Counted from the stretch's first letter, positions 34,998 through 46,275 are shown. The stretch: 64,000 bases of DNA from Streptomyces sp. NBC_00358 (GCF_036099295.1 NZ_CP107976.1:8618001-8682000), one strand, 5' to 3'. Notes: a model not told the origin generated them from the letters alone. Made by a program: numbers and translations.

Positions 34998-36884
34998 ATG
35001 GCGCCGGAACACACCCCGCCCAGTGGCGAAGAAGTCCGCCGACGGCTTTCGTCCCTCTACGACCAGGCGGAGAGCGCCACCGGCAACTTCAACGCCACCC
35101 GCGCCTCGGCGAACCGCACCCGCAGGCCCAACCGGCGAGTCGTCGGCCAGGGACGGGCGGAGGTCGACCCCGCCCAGGAAGCTCTGATGCAGCAGTGGTT
35201 CGACGGGGCTCGTTCCCGGTACGGACCCTCGGCCCCGGCCATCCTGCCCGCCGACAGGCAACCGGACCGCGGCACGGGAGGCGCCCGTCCGACGGAGGGT
35301 GCGAGACGGCCGAAGGAGCTCCCGGCGGAGCTCCCGACGGTGTATCAACTGGAGCAGATCGGCCGACCCGTAGCCGAGTTGGCGGCGGCACCGGTGCGAG
35401 AGCTGACCGCGGGTCCGAGTCCGGAACCGGCCGCTCGCCCTGTCCTGGAACTGACGGCGGGCTCGGGTGCCGAGATGACGCCCGGGCGGGTCCCGGCTGT
35501 GCCGGGAGCCGAGGCGGCGGTCCTCGCGGCGCTCCCGGCGGCGTCCGCTCCGGCCGCCGCGCCGCAGAAGTCCTCGCTGCACATGAAGAAGGACAGCGCT
35601 CGGCGCAAACTGGCCGCCGCGCAGGAGCTGTTGTCGCGGCACGCGGCGCGCCAGAGCGGGCCGGTCGTCCAGGCCCAGGCGGTCGAGTACCGGCCGGTGG
35701 CGGAGCCCCAACTCCCTTCGTTCCAGCCGACACCCCAGGCTCCGGCGTTCCAGTCGACAGCTCAGGCTCCGGCGTTCCAGCAGGTGCCCCAGCCCGCAGC
35801 CTTCCAGTCGACACCCCAGGCTCCGGCGTTTCAGCCGACAGCTCAGGCTCCGACGTTCCAGCAAGCGCCCCAGCCTCCGGCCTTCCAGCAGGCGCCGCAG
35901 CCCGCGCCGTTCCAACCGGCGCCGCAGTCGGTGGCGTTCGAGCCGGCCCCCGTGCCCGCTGCCTACGCGTCGGCCCCCGCGGCCCCCGCGTTTCCTTCGG
36001 CCCCTCAGCCTCCTGAGTCCCGGTCGGTGCTGCTGCCTCTCGCGTACGAGGCGGCGGCCCAGCCCACTTCGTTCGAGGCGGCGCCGCAGCCACCCGAGTA
36101 CCGGTCCGTGCTCTTGCCTCTCGCCTACGAGTCGGCGCCGCAGCCCGCCTCGTACGAGGCGCCCCAGCCTGCCGAGTCCCGGTCGGTGCTCCTGCCCCTC
36201 TCGTACGAGTCGGCGCCCACGCCCCCCTCATACGCACCGGCGCCGGCGCCCGCCTCGTACGAGTCGGCACCCACGCCCCCCTCGTACGCACCGGCGTCGG
36301 CGCCCGCCTCGTACCAGTCGGCCCCCATGCCTCCCGCGTACGAGGCGGCGGCCCGGCCCCCCTCGTACGATCCGGCGCCCCGGCCCGCCGACGAGGCCTG
36401 GCGGGAGCCGTTGCGGACCGCCAGGGAGCAGGTGTGGCCCGCCGCCCCCGGACCCGCCGACACGAGTTCCGGGTTCAGCATCGACAGCCTCGTCGCCGGC
36501 GCCGCCCCCCCCGTCGTCGGACATGACAGCAGGGCGGCGGAGGCGGTCGCCTTCGCCCGTGCGCAGATCGGCAGACCGTGCGTGTGGGGAGCGTCGGGAC
36601 CCGGTTCGTACGACCCGTCCGGACTCACCCAGGCGGCCTGGAAGAGTGCCGGGGTCATGCTGCCCCGGGCGACGCACGACCAGGCGCAGGTCGGCCCGGC
36701 GATCGCCCTTCCCGGCATCCAGCCGGGTGACCTGGTCTTCTTCCACGCCAACCTGAGTCACGTCGGCCTGTACGTCGGCGACGGCATGATGGTCCACGCC
36801 CCGAGCCCCGGAGCGCGCATCGCCGAGGAGTCGATCGAGTACGCCGGACAGGCCGCGATCCACAGCGTCGTACGGCCGGTCTGA
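34998..36884 (+). CDS. NlpC/P60-like protein with catalytic Cys replaced by Pro
   Basis: A 628-residue protein under a c-di-AMP riboswitch. After an N-terminal helical stretch, residues about 235-465 are tandem Pro/Gln/Ala repeats (QAPAFQ, QPPAFQ, SYESAPTPPSYAPA, RSVLLPLAYE). The NlpC/P60 domain is at about 505-628: AVAFARAQIGRPCVWGASGP, SYDPSGLTQAAWKSAGVMLP, IQPGDLVFFHANLSHVGLYV. Active enzymes read YDCSGL; here residue 540 is Pro (codon CCG). The His of SHVGLYVG remains, and a Cys appears in RPCVWG. No signal peptide is visible. I infer a binding or regulatory pseudo-hydrolase rather than an endopeptidase. ATG 34998 lies 9 nt after AAGGAG. Confidence 0.88.
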   Translation: MAPEHTPPSGEEVRRRLSSLYDQAESATGNFNATRASANRTRRPNRRVVGQGRAEVDPAQEALMQQWFDGARSRYGPSAPAILPADRQPDRGTGGARPTEGARRPKELPAELPTVYQLEQIGRPVAELAAAPVRELTAGPSPEPAARPVLELTAGSGAEMTPGRVPAVPGAEAAVLAALPAASAPAAAPQKSSLHMKKDSARRKLAAAQELLSRHAARQSGPVVQAQAVEYRPVAEPQLPSFQPTPQAPAFQSTAQAPAFQQVPQPAAFQSTPQAPAFQPTAQAPTFQQAPQPPAFQQAPQPAPFQPAPQSVAFEPAPVPAAYASAPAAPAFPSAPQPPESRSVLLPLAYEAAAQPTSFEAAPQPPEYRSVLLPLAYESAPQPASYEAPQPAESRSVLLPLSYESAPTPPSYAPAPAPASYESAPTPPSYAPASAPASYQSAPMPPAYEAAARPPSYDPAPRPADEAWREPLRTAREQVWPAAPGPADTSSGFSIDSLVAGAAPPVVGHDSRAAEAVAFARAQIGRPCVWGASGPGSYDPSGLTQAAWKSAGVMLPRATHDQAQVGPAIALPGIQPGDLVFFHANLSHVGLYVGDGMMVHAPSPGARIAEESIEYAGQAAIHSVVRPV

Positions 36885-36950
36885 GATCCCGTCGTACGGC
36901 CGGTCCGGGACGTGGTGTACCGGTCCGGGGCGTGGTGTACGGCCGGTCCG
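36866..36950. repeat. Short direct repeats after the NlpC/P60 gene
   Basis: CGTCGTACGGCCGGTC, which contains the last codons of the gene (36866-36881), is repeated just after the stop (36890-36905). Two further copies of GTGGTGTAC followed by CGGTCC occur by 36950. This looks like local duplication. Confidence 0.5.
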
Positions 36951-37011
36951 AGGTCCGGCCCGGACGTCGCGCGGGCCTGGTCGTCCGTGAGGCCGGTCGG
37001 CCGCCGCGTCG

Positions 37012-37329
37012 TCAGAATTCCCGGTCGATCCCGGTGACGGCCGCGGGTCCCAGCGGAGCGTCGTCCTCGGACAGGCCGCTGTCACGGAGCGCGTCGGCGA
37101 CCAGCCGCACGGCTTCGGCTTCGGCGCTCCTCTGGTTCGCCGCCTCGACTTCGAGCCGGACGGAGAACGTGTTGTTCTCGTCCACGGTCAGCAGGCTCAG
37201 CTCCTCGCTCTCGCCCAGGTCCGTGTTCTGCGGATCCTGAGGGCGAAGCCTGCGTTCCACGTCGGCACGGGAGCCGTCCGAGAGGCCGTGGACGAACGTT
37301 CCGGGAACGGTGATGACGTAGGTGGTCAC
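37012..37329 (-). CDS. Small cytoplasmic protein of unknown function
   Basis: A 105-residue protein starting at GTG 37329 with AAGGAGTTCCT upstream. It alternates strands and helices (TTYVITVPGTFVHGLSDGSR, ELSLLTVDENNTFSVRLEVE, AEAVRLVADALRDSGLSEDD), is acidic and has no membrane segment. I do not recognise the family. It is divergent from the PadR gene. The longer frame upstream is arginine-rich and not coding-like. Confidence 0.65.
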   Translation of the reverse strand: MTTYVITVPGTFVHGLSDGSRADVERRLRPQDPQNTDLGESEELSLLTVDENNTFSVRLEVEAANQRSAEAEAVRLVADALRDSGLSEDDAPLGPAAVTGIDREF

Positions 37330-37517
37330 AGGAACTCCTTGTGCGGGTGCCCGTCGGGCCTGACGTGCGGTCGGCTGTGTGATCGCCCGTCTACCCCGCA
37401 TTGTGCCGGGCACCCGGAGCTTCTTCGCGTCGGGCGCCGGCCGCCGGGCGATCGTGCCGGGGCAACCGTGCGGGCGGTGCCCGCCACCCGGTGATCGCGT
37501 GGCGATACCGTCGCCCC

Positions 37518-38096
37518 ATGGCTGACGCTCGGTTGACCACCGCCTCGTATCTCGTCCTCGGCATCATCGACAAGCTGGGCGAGGCCAGCGCCTACGACGT
37601 CAAGGTGGAGGCGGCGCGTACGGTCGCGCCCTTCTGGTCGGTTCCGCACGCGCAGGTGTACGCGCAGTGCGACCGTCTCCTCGACGCCGGGCTCCTGTCG
37701 CAGGTGCGACAGGAGAGCGGCCGCAACCGCCGGGTGCTCACGCTGACGGACCAGGGCAGGGCGGCTCTGCGGGGCTGGCTGGAGGACCCTGCCTTCGTCC
37801 CGGTCGAGGCGCGGGAACGCGGCATCCTCAAGCTGTGGTTCGGCGGCCGGCCCGAACTGCTCGGCCCCGTACAGCTCGACGAGCACCACCGGACCCTGGG
37901 TGACTACGAGGAACTCGCGGAGAGCGTCGGGGAGTTGCTGACGCGCGGGCAGCGGGACGCGCTGGAGTTCGGAATCCGGTACGAGCGGATGATGATCGAT
38001 TTCTGGCGATGGGTCCAGCGCCGGGACGAGCACACGGAGGACAGGACGGAGGACGGCACGGAAGCGGAGGCGGACGAGGACACGACAGACCGTTGA
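37518..38096 (+). CDS. PadR-family transcriptional regulator
   Basis: A 192-residue regulator. The PadR winged helix is complete: TTASYLVLGIIDKLGEASAY, PFWSVPHAQVYAQCDRLLDA and RVLTLTDQGRAALRGWLED (about 6-90). The C-terminal helical dimerisation domain (about 100-175) and a charged acidic tail follow. It is followed 85 nt later by a DUF2306 membrane-protein gene with a palindrome in between, so it probably represses that gene. The ligand is unknown. Confidence 0.88.
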   Translation: MADARLTTASYLVLGIIDKLGEASAYDVKVEAARTVAPFWSVPHAQVYAQCDRLLDAGLLSQVRQESGRNRRVLTLTDQGRAALRGWLEDPAFVPVEARERGILKLWFGGRPELLGPVQLDEHHRTLGDYEELAESVGELLTRGQRDALEFGIRYERMMIDFWRWVQRRDEHTEDRTEDGTEAEADEDTTDR

Positions 38097-38123
38097 CCCG
38101 GACGGTGGACGGCCCTACCGTCT

Positions 38124-38146
38124 CGATAGTCCAAACGAGACTATCG
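38124..38146. promoter_or_regulatory. Candidate PadR operator
   Basis: CGATAGTC-CAAACGA-GACTATCG is a 23-bp inverted repeat with perfect 8-bp arms. It sits in an AT-richer segment between the PadR gene and the DUF2306 gene, 35 nt before GTG 38181. Confidence 0.6.
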
Positions 38147-38180
38147 ATGGTCGGGCCGCGACCACGGGCAAGGAGTTGTC

Positions 38181-39356
38181 GTGCGTCGTTCAACCGGGAA
38201 CACCTGGCGTCGCGTCGCCCTGACAGCCGTATCGGTCGTGTGCGTGGGCTACGCGCCGATCGCGATGACCGAGCTGTGGCCGTACGCGCGTCCCGGCGCG
38301 CCGGCGTTCGGCGAGTGGATCCTGGCGCACGCGGTCTCGCCGCGCTACGTGGCCGACGCGCTGGCCACCCGGATCGGGCCGTACCGCCACAGCCTCGTGC
38401 CGATGATCGTGCACTCCGTGCTCGGCGGGGTGCTGATGCTGCTCGGCCCCGCGCAGGTGCTCACCGCCGTAAGGCGACGTACGCGGCTGCACCGGGTTCT
38501 CGGAGTGGTCTTCGCGGTCACGGTGTACGCCTCGATGGCCGGCGCCGCGCTGTACCTGGCGCGCACGGCTCCCGGGGACGCCTTCAGCGGCGCCGCGTTC
38601 TGGATCGTGCTCGCGACCATACTGGTGGGCACCGTGATGAGCGTGACGTTCGGTGTGCTCGCCGCCGTCGGCGGGTTCCCCGACCTGCATCAGCGCTGGA
38701 TGCTGCTCTGCTACGGCTTCCTGCTGACCGCTCCGCTGCTCCGGTTCGAGTGGGGTGGCCTGCCGCTGATCCTGCCCGGCCTGTCCATGGCCCAGATCAA
38801 CCAGGTGGCCACCATGCATCTGGGTTCGGTCGTCGCGTTCGGGGCGCTGATCGCCTCGCGCTCCCTCGACCGGCGGCGGACGGTCGCCGGGGTGTCCGGC
38901 TCCTGGGCGCCTGTTCCCGTCCTGGCCGTCGCGCACCTGGCGGGAGCCGCCGCGTTGACCTGGATCGTGCGCGCCTCCCTGGACTTCGGCACACAGGGGC
39001 GCCGGCTCCTGCTCGCCTATCTCCTTCCGTACGCCGTCTCGTACGCGGTGATGGCGTTCCGCGCCCTGCGCGCCGGCCGGGAAGGCCGCCTCTGGGCGCG
39101 GGAGGAGTGGCGGCTGCACTGGGTGGCGCTGTGTCTGGCGCCGGTGCTGTCGGCCGGGGCCGCTCCGGTCCTCGAACGATCGCTGGGGCTCGACGGGCTC
39201 ACGGCGCTGGCCGCCGGGGCGGCGATCGGCTGTGGGGTGCTGGCGTTCGCCGCGACCTTGATGGTGAGCCTGCGTGTCATGTACGCACGAGAGGTCCTCA
39301 AGCGGGCCGTACCCGCCCGCGACGCGGCCTCCCGCCTCACGACGCCGGTCTCCTGA
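38181..39356 (+). CDS. DUF2306 multi-pass membrane protein
   Basis: A 391-residue protein starting at GTG 38181 behind AAGGAG. About eight hydrophobic helices are visible. The DUF2306 core includes HSLVPMIVHSVLGGVLMLLG, RRRTRLHRVLGVVFAVTVYA and GGFPDLHQRWMLLCYGFLLT, whose His residues resemble those of heme-binding membrane proteins. The function of DUF2306 is unknown. Its position after a PadR gene with a shared palindrome suggests inducible expression. Confidence 0.82.
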   Translation: MRRSTGNTWRRVALTAVSVVCVGYAPIAMTELWPYARPGAPAFGEWILAHAVSPRYVADALATRIGPYRHSLVPMIVHSVLGGVLMLLGPAQVLTAVRRRTRLHRVLGVVFAVTVYASMAGAALYLARTAPGDAFSGAAFWIVLATILVGTVMSVTFGVLAAVGGFPDLHQRWMLLCYGFLLTAPLLRFEWGGLPLILPGLSMAQINQVATMHLGSVVAFGALIASRSLDRRRTVAGVSGSWAPVPVLAVAHLAGAAALTWIVRASLDFGTQGRRLLLAYLLPYAVSYAVMAFRALRAGREGRLWAREEWRLHWVALCLAPVLSAGAAPVLERSLGLDGLTALAAGAAIGCGVLAFAATLMVSLRVMYAREVLKRAVPARDAASRLTTPVS

Positions 39357-39469
39357 CCCCTCGTCCGTCCCGTCCTCGCCCCACCCATGCGCCTCTCGCG
39401 CTCTCACCCCGCACCCCTCCCGGCTCGTCCCCCGCGAGCGAGCCCTCGTGATCCCCGTCCGGAAACGGA

Positions 39470-40516
39470 ATGCCCATGCCGAACGCGAACGCGTCAGACC
39501 TGCCCCGGCACGACGACCGCACGGGGCCCCCGCAGCCTCCACGCGAGGTTCGAGAGATTCGCGAGTCACCGGAGGCACCTGAGTCATCTGTGTCGCCTGA
39601 GCTGCATGAGGCCTGTGAGTCGCGCGATGTGCCGGTGGGCGCGGTGGGGCATGCTGCCGGGCGCCTCGCCGCAGGCGGACGGCCGCTGACGCCAGGGGTG
39701 GCGATGCTGGCCACCGCGGTCGCCGTGGTCAGCGTTCTCGTCGGCGGACTGCTGGCGGCCGTGGCCCTCACGGGGCACGTCTTCGGTGCTTGGCGCTCTC
39801 CCGAGTCGCTGACTCCGGGGCTGATCGGCGCGGCGATGCTCGGTACGGCTCCCGGCCTGTTCACGGTCGGCCGGGCCCGCGCCTGGCACGAGGTCCGCAC
39901 CCTCGTCCTCCCGCTGGCCGTGGTGCTGTTGGGTCTGTTCTCGGTGAGCGTGCTCAACGCCGGGCACCTGTACGTCGCGCGGGGCGGCTCCGTCGTCCCG
40001 GTGCTGTTCAGTCTCGGCTGGCTGTTCACGCTCGGTGTGCTGTGCGTGTGCGCCCTGGTCGCGCTGGCCTGGCAGTACCTCACCCCCGCCGAGCCGCTGC
40101 GTCCGCGTGTCGCGCCTCTTCCCGGCTGGTCGAAACCGGCGTTGGCCGTGCTCGGCTCGGCGTGGCTCGGTATCGGTACGGGACTGCTGGCCCGGCCCGG
40201 ATTCTGGGCCGATTTCGTGCCGTGGAGCGTCGGCCGCCCCGACGCGCAGGCGCTCGGGGTGTGGGCGCTGGCCCTCGGTGTCGGCGTGCTCGGCGCGCTC
40301 GCCGAGGACGACCTCGGCCGCACCGGCCCGGCCCTGATCGCCCTGCCGGGCACCGCCGTCACCGTGGCGGTCGTGCTGGCCTGTCGCGCCTCTGCCGTCG
40401 ACTGGACCTCCGGCCCGGGGCTCTGCCTCGTCTCCATGGTCGCCGGGCTGCTGCTGGCCGGTGCCGCCGGACGGGCCCTGCTGGCGAAGGCCTCGGCACC
40501 GCGACCCCGGCCCTGA
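39470..40516 (+). CDS. Multi-pass membrane protein of unknown function
   Basis: A 348-residue protein. The first 75 residues are hydrophilic and Glu/Arg/Pro-rich; then about eight or nine transmembrane helices follow (TPGVAMLATAVAVVSVLVGG, VLPLAVVLLGLFSVSVLNAG, VLFSLGWLFTLGVLCVCALV and others). I do not recognise the family. Start ATG 39470 is given; ATG 39476 is equally possible and neither has a strong ribosome-binding site. It follows the DUF2306 gene by 113 nt in the same direction. Confidence 0.65.
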   Translation: MPMPNANASDLPRHDDRTGPPQPPREVREIRESPEAPESSVSPELHEACESRDVPVGAVGHAAGRLAAGGRPLTPGVAMLATAVAVVSVLVGGLLAAVALTGHVFGAWRSPESLTPGLIGAAMLGTAPGLFTVGRARAWHEVRTLVLPLAVVLLGLFSVSVLNAGHLYVARGGSVVPVLFSLGWLFTLGVLCVCALVALAWQYLTPAEPLRPRVAPLPGWSKPALAVLGSAWLGIGTGLLARPGFWADFVPWSVGRPDAQALGVWALALGVGVLGALAEDDLGRTGPALIALPGTAVTVAVVLACRASAVDWTSGPGLCLVSMVAGLLLAGAAGRALLAKASAPRPRP

Positions 40517-40754
40517 GGGCGGTCAAGATCGATCAGCCCAACTCTGCTTTGAATCAATGTATTTGACGCACAGTCACCTCGATGTGAAGGTGGCGACCGA
40601 CTCTCGCGGAGTACGGACGGGAGGCTTCGCTGCCGACTCCCGGAAGCGTTGTCCCCTTCATTGTTTCCGGGCCGGGGCAGGGCCCTAGTCCACCCGCTGA
40701 CGGCAGGATGCGAGGCGCTGGACGACGAGGAACGACGCTGGGGGTGGGACCCGT

Positions 40755-41453
40755 ATGAGCCGCTGGCGGCGCCTTCCGGCCGAGCCGGAGCCGCAGCTGA
40801 CAGCGCACCTGCGGAGCACGGTGTGGGGGCCCGCCGAGTTCGTCGGGCTGCCGCCCCGCCGGCTGGTGGGGGAGGGGATCCTCGCCGGGGTTCTCGGGGC
40901 AGGGTCGATCGTCGGTGCCGGAGTCGCCGGAGACCGGACCGGGGTGCCCGTACTGGCCAGCGGTGAGGCGGGGCTCGTGTGCGCCGGAGTCCTCGCCCTG
41001 CACCTCGTTCTCCTGCGCGCGGGGCGTGCCCTGGTCGGCATCGTCGCGGTGCTCGGCGTGTGTCTCGCCCTCCAGGCCCCGCAGGCCGCGGCGGACGTGG
41101 TGCAGGCGGACGGGGAGCGGGTGGCGCCCATGGTGGTCATGTCCGTCGACGACGCCGGACAGGCGGGCGCGGGCCGCACCCGCTACCTGTGCTCGGTGGT
41201 CGCCCGGGACGGCGCACCGCTCAAGGTCCGCGTCTGGCGGGGCTGCGGGCGGACCACGCGGCCGGGGGACGTGCTCGCCGTCGTCTACGACCCCGAGGGG
41301 CGGCTGCCGCCGCGCGCCCTGACCGGCGGACCGGTGACGACCGGGCCGTTGCGCGGTCTGGCGTCCCTGGCCGCCGCGCTCCTCGCGGGATGCGTGCTCG
41401 CGGTCGTCCGCTCCCGCCGCCTCACCCTCACCCCCGCGGTCTCCACCAGGTGA
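40755..41453 (+). CDS. Membrane protein with an extracytoplasmic loop domain
   Basis: A 232-residue protein with helices near residues 42-60, 68-85, 88-108 and 200-220. Between the third and fourth lies a soluble segment (MVVMSVDDAGQAGAGRTRYL, CSVVARDGAPLKVRVWRGCG) with beta character and two Cys that could pair. I do not recognise the family. GGGTGGG lies upstream of ATG 40755. The preceding gap 40517-40754 holds no gene. Confidence 0.6.
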   Translation: MSRWRRLPAEPEPQLTAHLRSTVWGPAEFVGLPPRRLVGEGILAGVLGAGSIVGAGVAGDRTGVPVLASGEAGLVCAGVLALHLVLLRAGRALVGIVAVLGVCLALQAPQAAADVVQADGERVAPMVVMSVDDAGQAGAGRTRYLCSVVARDGAPLKVRVWRGCGRTTRPGDVLAVVYDPEGRLPPRALTGGPVTTGPLRGLASLAAALLAGCVLAVVRSRRLTLTPAVSTR

Positions 41454-41531
41454 GTCCCCTCGGCGGCCGCCTCGGCAGCCCCCGTCGCCGGCTGCCACCG
41501 GTCGCCGCGCGGCTGTCCGGCGCCCGCCCGT

Positions 41532-42761
41532 TCACAGCGGGAGGATCACCAGCGCGGTGTCGTCGGTGATGCCGCCGGGCGGGAGCAGTTCGGACAGGAG
41601 GGCGTCGGCGAGGGCTTCGCGCTCGGCCCCACGGTGGCGGGTCAGGGCGGCGGCGAGACGTCCGAGACCGACGTCGATGTCCTCGACACGGCGCTCGATC
41701 AGACCGTCGGTGTACAGGACCAGCGTGTCGCCCGCGGCGAAGTCCGTGGTGGCCTCGGGGCGCGCCACATGTGAGGGCCGGGCACCGAGCGGCGGGTCGG
41801 TGGCCCGGTCCAGGAACTCCACCCTCCCGTCGCCGCGCAGGAGGGCGGGCGGCAGATGTCCGGCACTGCTGTAGGTGATGGTGTGATCCTCCCAGTCGAT
41901 GCATGCCGTCACCGCCGTGGTGGACTCGGCGCCGTCGACGGAACGCGCGTACAGCCCGAGCACCTCAAGTGCCCGGGCTGGGCCGCTGGAGGCACGGGAC
42001 GCGGCACTGAGGGCACTGCGCAACTGGCCCATGACACAGGCGGCGGACAGCCCGTGGCCCACGACGTCCCCCACCGCGACCGCCATACGGTCGCCGGTCA
42101 GCGCCACGAGGTCGTACCAGTCCCCGCACACGTTCAGTGAACTCGTGGCCGGCCGGTAGCGCACGGCGGCATGGTGCGGCCCCACCTGGTGCGGTGAGGG
42201 CAGCAGCGCGTCCTGGAGGGCGACGGCGACCTCCCGTTCGCGGGCATGGGCCCGCCGCAGGCGCTCGTTGACCTCCTGTAGCTCCCTGGCCCGCGTGTAC
42301 AGCTCGGCCTGGAGCATGGGTGCCCGGTCGCCGTGCGTCAGCCCGCCGCGGGCGCGGATGAGTTCGGTGACCTCCTCCACCCGGTGGACCAGCAGCGCCA
42401 CATTGCCGTCCTTGTCGAGCACGGGGGCGTTGACCGGGCTCCAGTACCGCTCCTCCCAGACACCCGGCCGGTCCAAGGACTCCACGTCGTACCGCTGCAG
42501 CGCCATGGCGTCGCGCTCCCCGGTCTCCACCACCCGGCGCAGGGACGCCGCCAGATTCCGCATCCCGTTGGAAGCGGGATCGTCAGGCCGGTCGGGGAAC
42601 ACGTCGAACAGATACCGGCCGACAAGCTGCTCGCGGGAGCGGCCGGAGTTGCTCAGGTAGTCCTCGTTCGCGTCCACGAAGACCATTTGCGGGGTGAGCA
42701 GCGCGACCATGCCGGGCATGGCGTGGAAGACACCCCTGAAGTCGATCTCCGCTCCCGCCAC
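41532..42761 (-). CDS. PAS-SpoIIE (PP2C-type) phosphatase
   Basis: A 409-residue phosphatase. A PAS domain (about 5-130: FHAMPGMVALLTPQMVFVDA, SREQLVGRYLFDVFPDRPDD) is joined by a coiled-coil helix (ARELQEVNERLRRAHARERE) to a SpoIIE domain (about 185-405). Metal motifs are CGDWYDLVAL, VGDVVGHGLSAA, SSAGHLPP, VLYTDGLIERR and GGITDDTALVIL. It should dephosphorylate a STAS protein under PAS control; no STAS gene is next to it. The frame is open to GTG 42836, but the extra N-terminus is Pro/Arg-rich, so I prefer GTG 42761. Confidence 0.86.
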   Translation of the reverse strand: MAGAEIDFRGVFHAMPGMVALLTPQMVFVDANEDYLSNSGRSREQLVGRYLFDVFPDRPDDPASNGMRNLAASLRRVVETGERDAMALQRYDVESLDRPGVWEERYWSPVNAPVLDKDGNVALLVHRVEEVTELIRARGGLTHGDRAPMLQAELYTRARELQEVNERLRRAHAREREVAVALQDALLPSPHQVGPHHAAVRYRPATSSLNVCGDWYDLVALTGDRMAVAVGDVVGHGLSAACVMGQLRSALSAASRASSGPARALEVLGLYARSVDGAESTTAVTACIDWEDHTITYSSAGHLPPALLRGDGRVEFLDRATDPPLGARPSHVARPEATTDFAAGDTLVLYTDGLIERRVEDIDVGLGRLAAALTRHRGAEREALADALLSELLPPGGITDDTALVILPL

Positions 42762-43130
42762 CTGTTCACCCGCCTCACGCCGCTGCCCTGGTCGTGCCCA
42801 CGGTGGAAGCGGCGGAGCACCTTGGCCCTGCCCCACCTGCCCGGGTCACGGCCGGGGCCCGCATCCAGGACGCACGTGTGGTGCAGTGTTCCCATCAGGC
42901 CACCGCTCGGTTCCCCGTGCAACCCCGGAGGTGCCGGGGCAGCCCCGGGCCCGTGCCCGGTACGCCCGGTACGAGCCGGTTTCCCGGTGCTCGCCGAAGT
43001 GCCCTCGGGCCGTTGCTCCGTACGGGGTTGCTGTGAATTCGAGAGACGTTTGAACACAATGAAACCCGCGCGCGTATGGAGGCAGGGGGATTTCCATGCC
43101 GAGCCGACCACGAAGCGTAGGAGCACCACC

Positions 43131-45227
<2,097 letters not shown>

Positions 45228-45282
45228 CCCGGACCGGACCCGGACGGACGAGTCCGGCGGACGGATCCTGACGGACGAGTTT

Positions 45283-45326
45283 GAAGGGGGCTCGTGGCCT
45301 GTGCGAACAGGGCACGAGCCCCCTTC
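45283..45326 (+). terminator. Strong terminator after the DUF1996 gene
   Basis: Arms GAAGGGGGCTCGTG (45283-45296) and its exact complement (45313-45326) form 14 bp. Inside, CCTGT/ACAGG adds 5 bp closing a GCGA tetraloop after one mismatch. Confidence 0.8.
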
Positions 45327-45428
45327 GCCGCTTTCCGGGCGGCCGTCTCGACCGGCGGTGTACGCCGATTCACAGCATGCTGGTGGGAGACGCGATCATG
45401 TCGTCCACATTGGGGAAGGCGAAGCTCC

Positions 45429-45860
45429 ATGGACGCATCAGAGCAGGCACCGGATGACCGGCCCCTCGACCTGTACCTCGAAATGCTCCGCCTGCGTATG
45501 GCTCCGGCGGACTACGCGCTCTTGCTGCGCATGGTCGAGCCCGTACTCGAAGCGATCAAGGAGGAGAGGGTCGGAGCGATCGAACTGTGTTTGGACGGCG
45601 AGGAACCTGACAGCGTGCCCCAGGAGGTCCGTGACGAGGCCTCCCTCGTGGTCGCCGTCGCCGTCACGGGACGCCTGGACAACCGGATCGTCGAGCTGGA
45701 GACCGAGGAGATCGGTGTCGTCCGGGTCGTCACGGATTCGGGCACCGCGGACGATCCCGAGCGGTGCAAGGAGATCGCCGACTTCATCGGAGAGCGGCAC
45801 CGCCAGGACGAGGAATTGCGCGGCATCGCCGAGGTGAGCGGTCTGCCCACCGACGTCTGA
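45429..45860 (+). CDS. Acidic cytoplasmic protein of unknown function
   Basis: A 143-residue acidic protein from ATG 45429. It has helices (PLDLYLEMLRLRMAPADYAL, LLRMVEPVLEAIKEERVGAI) and strands (EASLVVAVAVTGRLDNRIVE, EIGVVRVVTDSGTADDPERC), with no membrane segment or motif that I recognise. It lies between the DUF1996 terminator and the initiator tRNA gene. Codon use is typical of the genome. Confidence 0.65.
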   Translation: MDASEQAPDDRPLDLYLEMLRLRMAPADYALLLRMVEPVLEAIKEERVGAIELCLDGEEPDSVPQEVRDEASLVVAVAVTGRLDNRIVELETEEIGVVRVVTDSGTADDPERCKEIADFIGERHRQDEELRGIAEVSGLPTDV

Positions 45861-46079
45861 TCCCTCGCAGCGCCCCGGCCTGTACCCCACCTCCGGAGAC
45901 CGGCCGGTCGGAGCGCTGCCGACGCCAGCAGCCTCGGCCCGCACCGGGACGGCCCGGCCCGGCCCAGCCCGGCCCCGCGCCTTCGCGCGCGGGGCGAACC
46001 GGTGCTGCCGGGAATCCTGGCCGGACGGTCTGCCGGACGTCGAGGACGCCCTTCGGTACCCCCGCGCCGGCGATCATGG

Positions 46080-46108
46080 TCTTCAGGCGGGAAAAGATGA
46101 CGTAGAGT
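46080..46108 (+). promoter_or_regulatory. Probable tRNA promoter
   Basis: TAGAGT (46103-46108) fits a TAnnnT -10 box, with TCTTCA (46080-46085) 17 nt upstream as a weak -35. A start near 46115 would be six bases before the tRNA. Bases 45861-46079 show no gene. Confidence 0.4.
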
Positions 46109-46120
46109 TGAGTTCAACGA

Positions 46121-46194
46121 CGCGGGGTGGAGCAGCTCGGTAGCTCGCTGGGCTCATAACCCAGAGGTCGCAGGTTCAAATCCTGTCCCCGCTA
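46121..46194 (+). tRNA. Initiator tRNA-fMet (CAT)
   Basis: A complete cloverleaf with anticodon CAT at 46155-46157. Initiator features are present: a C1xU72 mismatch instead of a closing pair (5' CGCGGGG, 3' CCCCGCT then A73) and three consecutive G-C pairs at the base of the anticodon stem (CTGGG CTCATAA CCCAG). The T-arm is GCAGG TTCAAAT CCTGT. The 3' CCA is not encoded. A strong terminator starts seven bases later. Confidence 0.97.
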
Positions 46195-46200
46195 CTCGAA

Positions 46201-46238
46201 GACCGAGGGGCCGACATTTCGATGTCGGCCCCTCGGTC
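46201..46238 (+). terminator. tRNA terminator
   Basis: Arms 46201-46217 and 46222-46238 pair perfectly over 17 bp around a TTCG tetraloop and are followed by GTGTTGT. It also lies just past the minus-strand P450 gene (stop at 46276) and could serve both directions. Confidence 0.85.
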
Positions 46239-46275
46239 GTGTTGTACGGCCGAAGGGCCGGACCCGGTGATCCGT

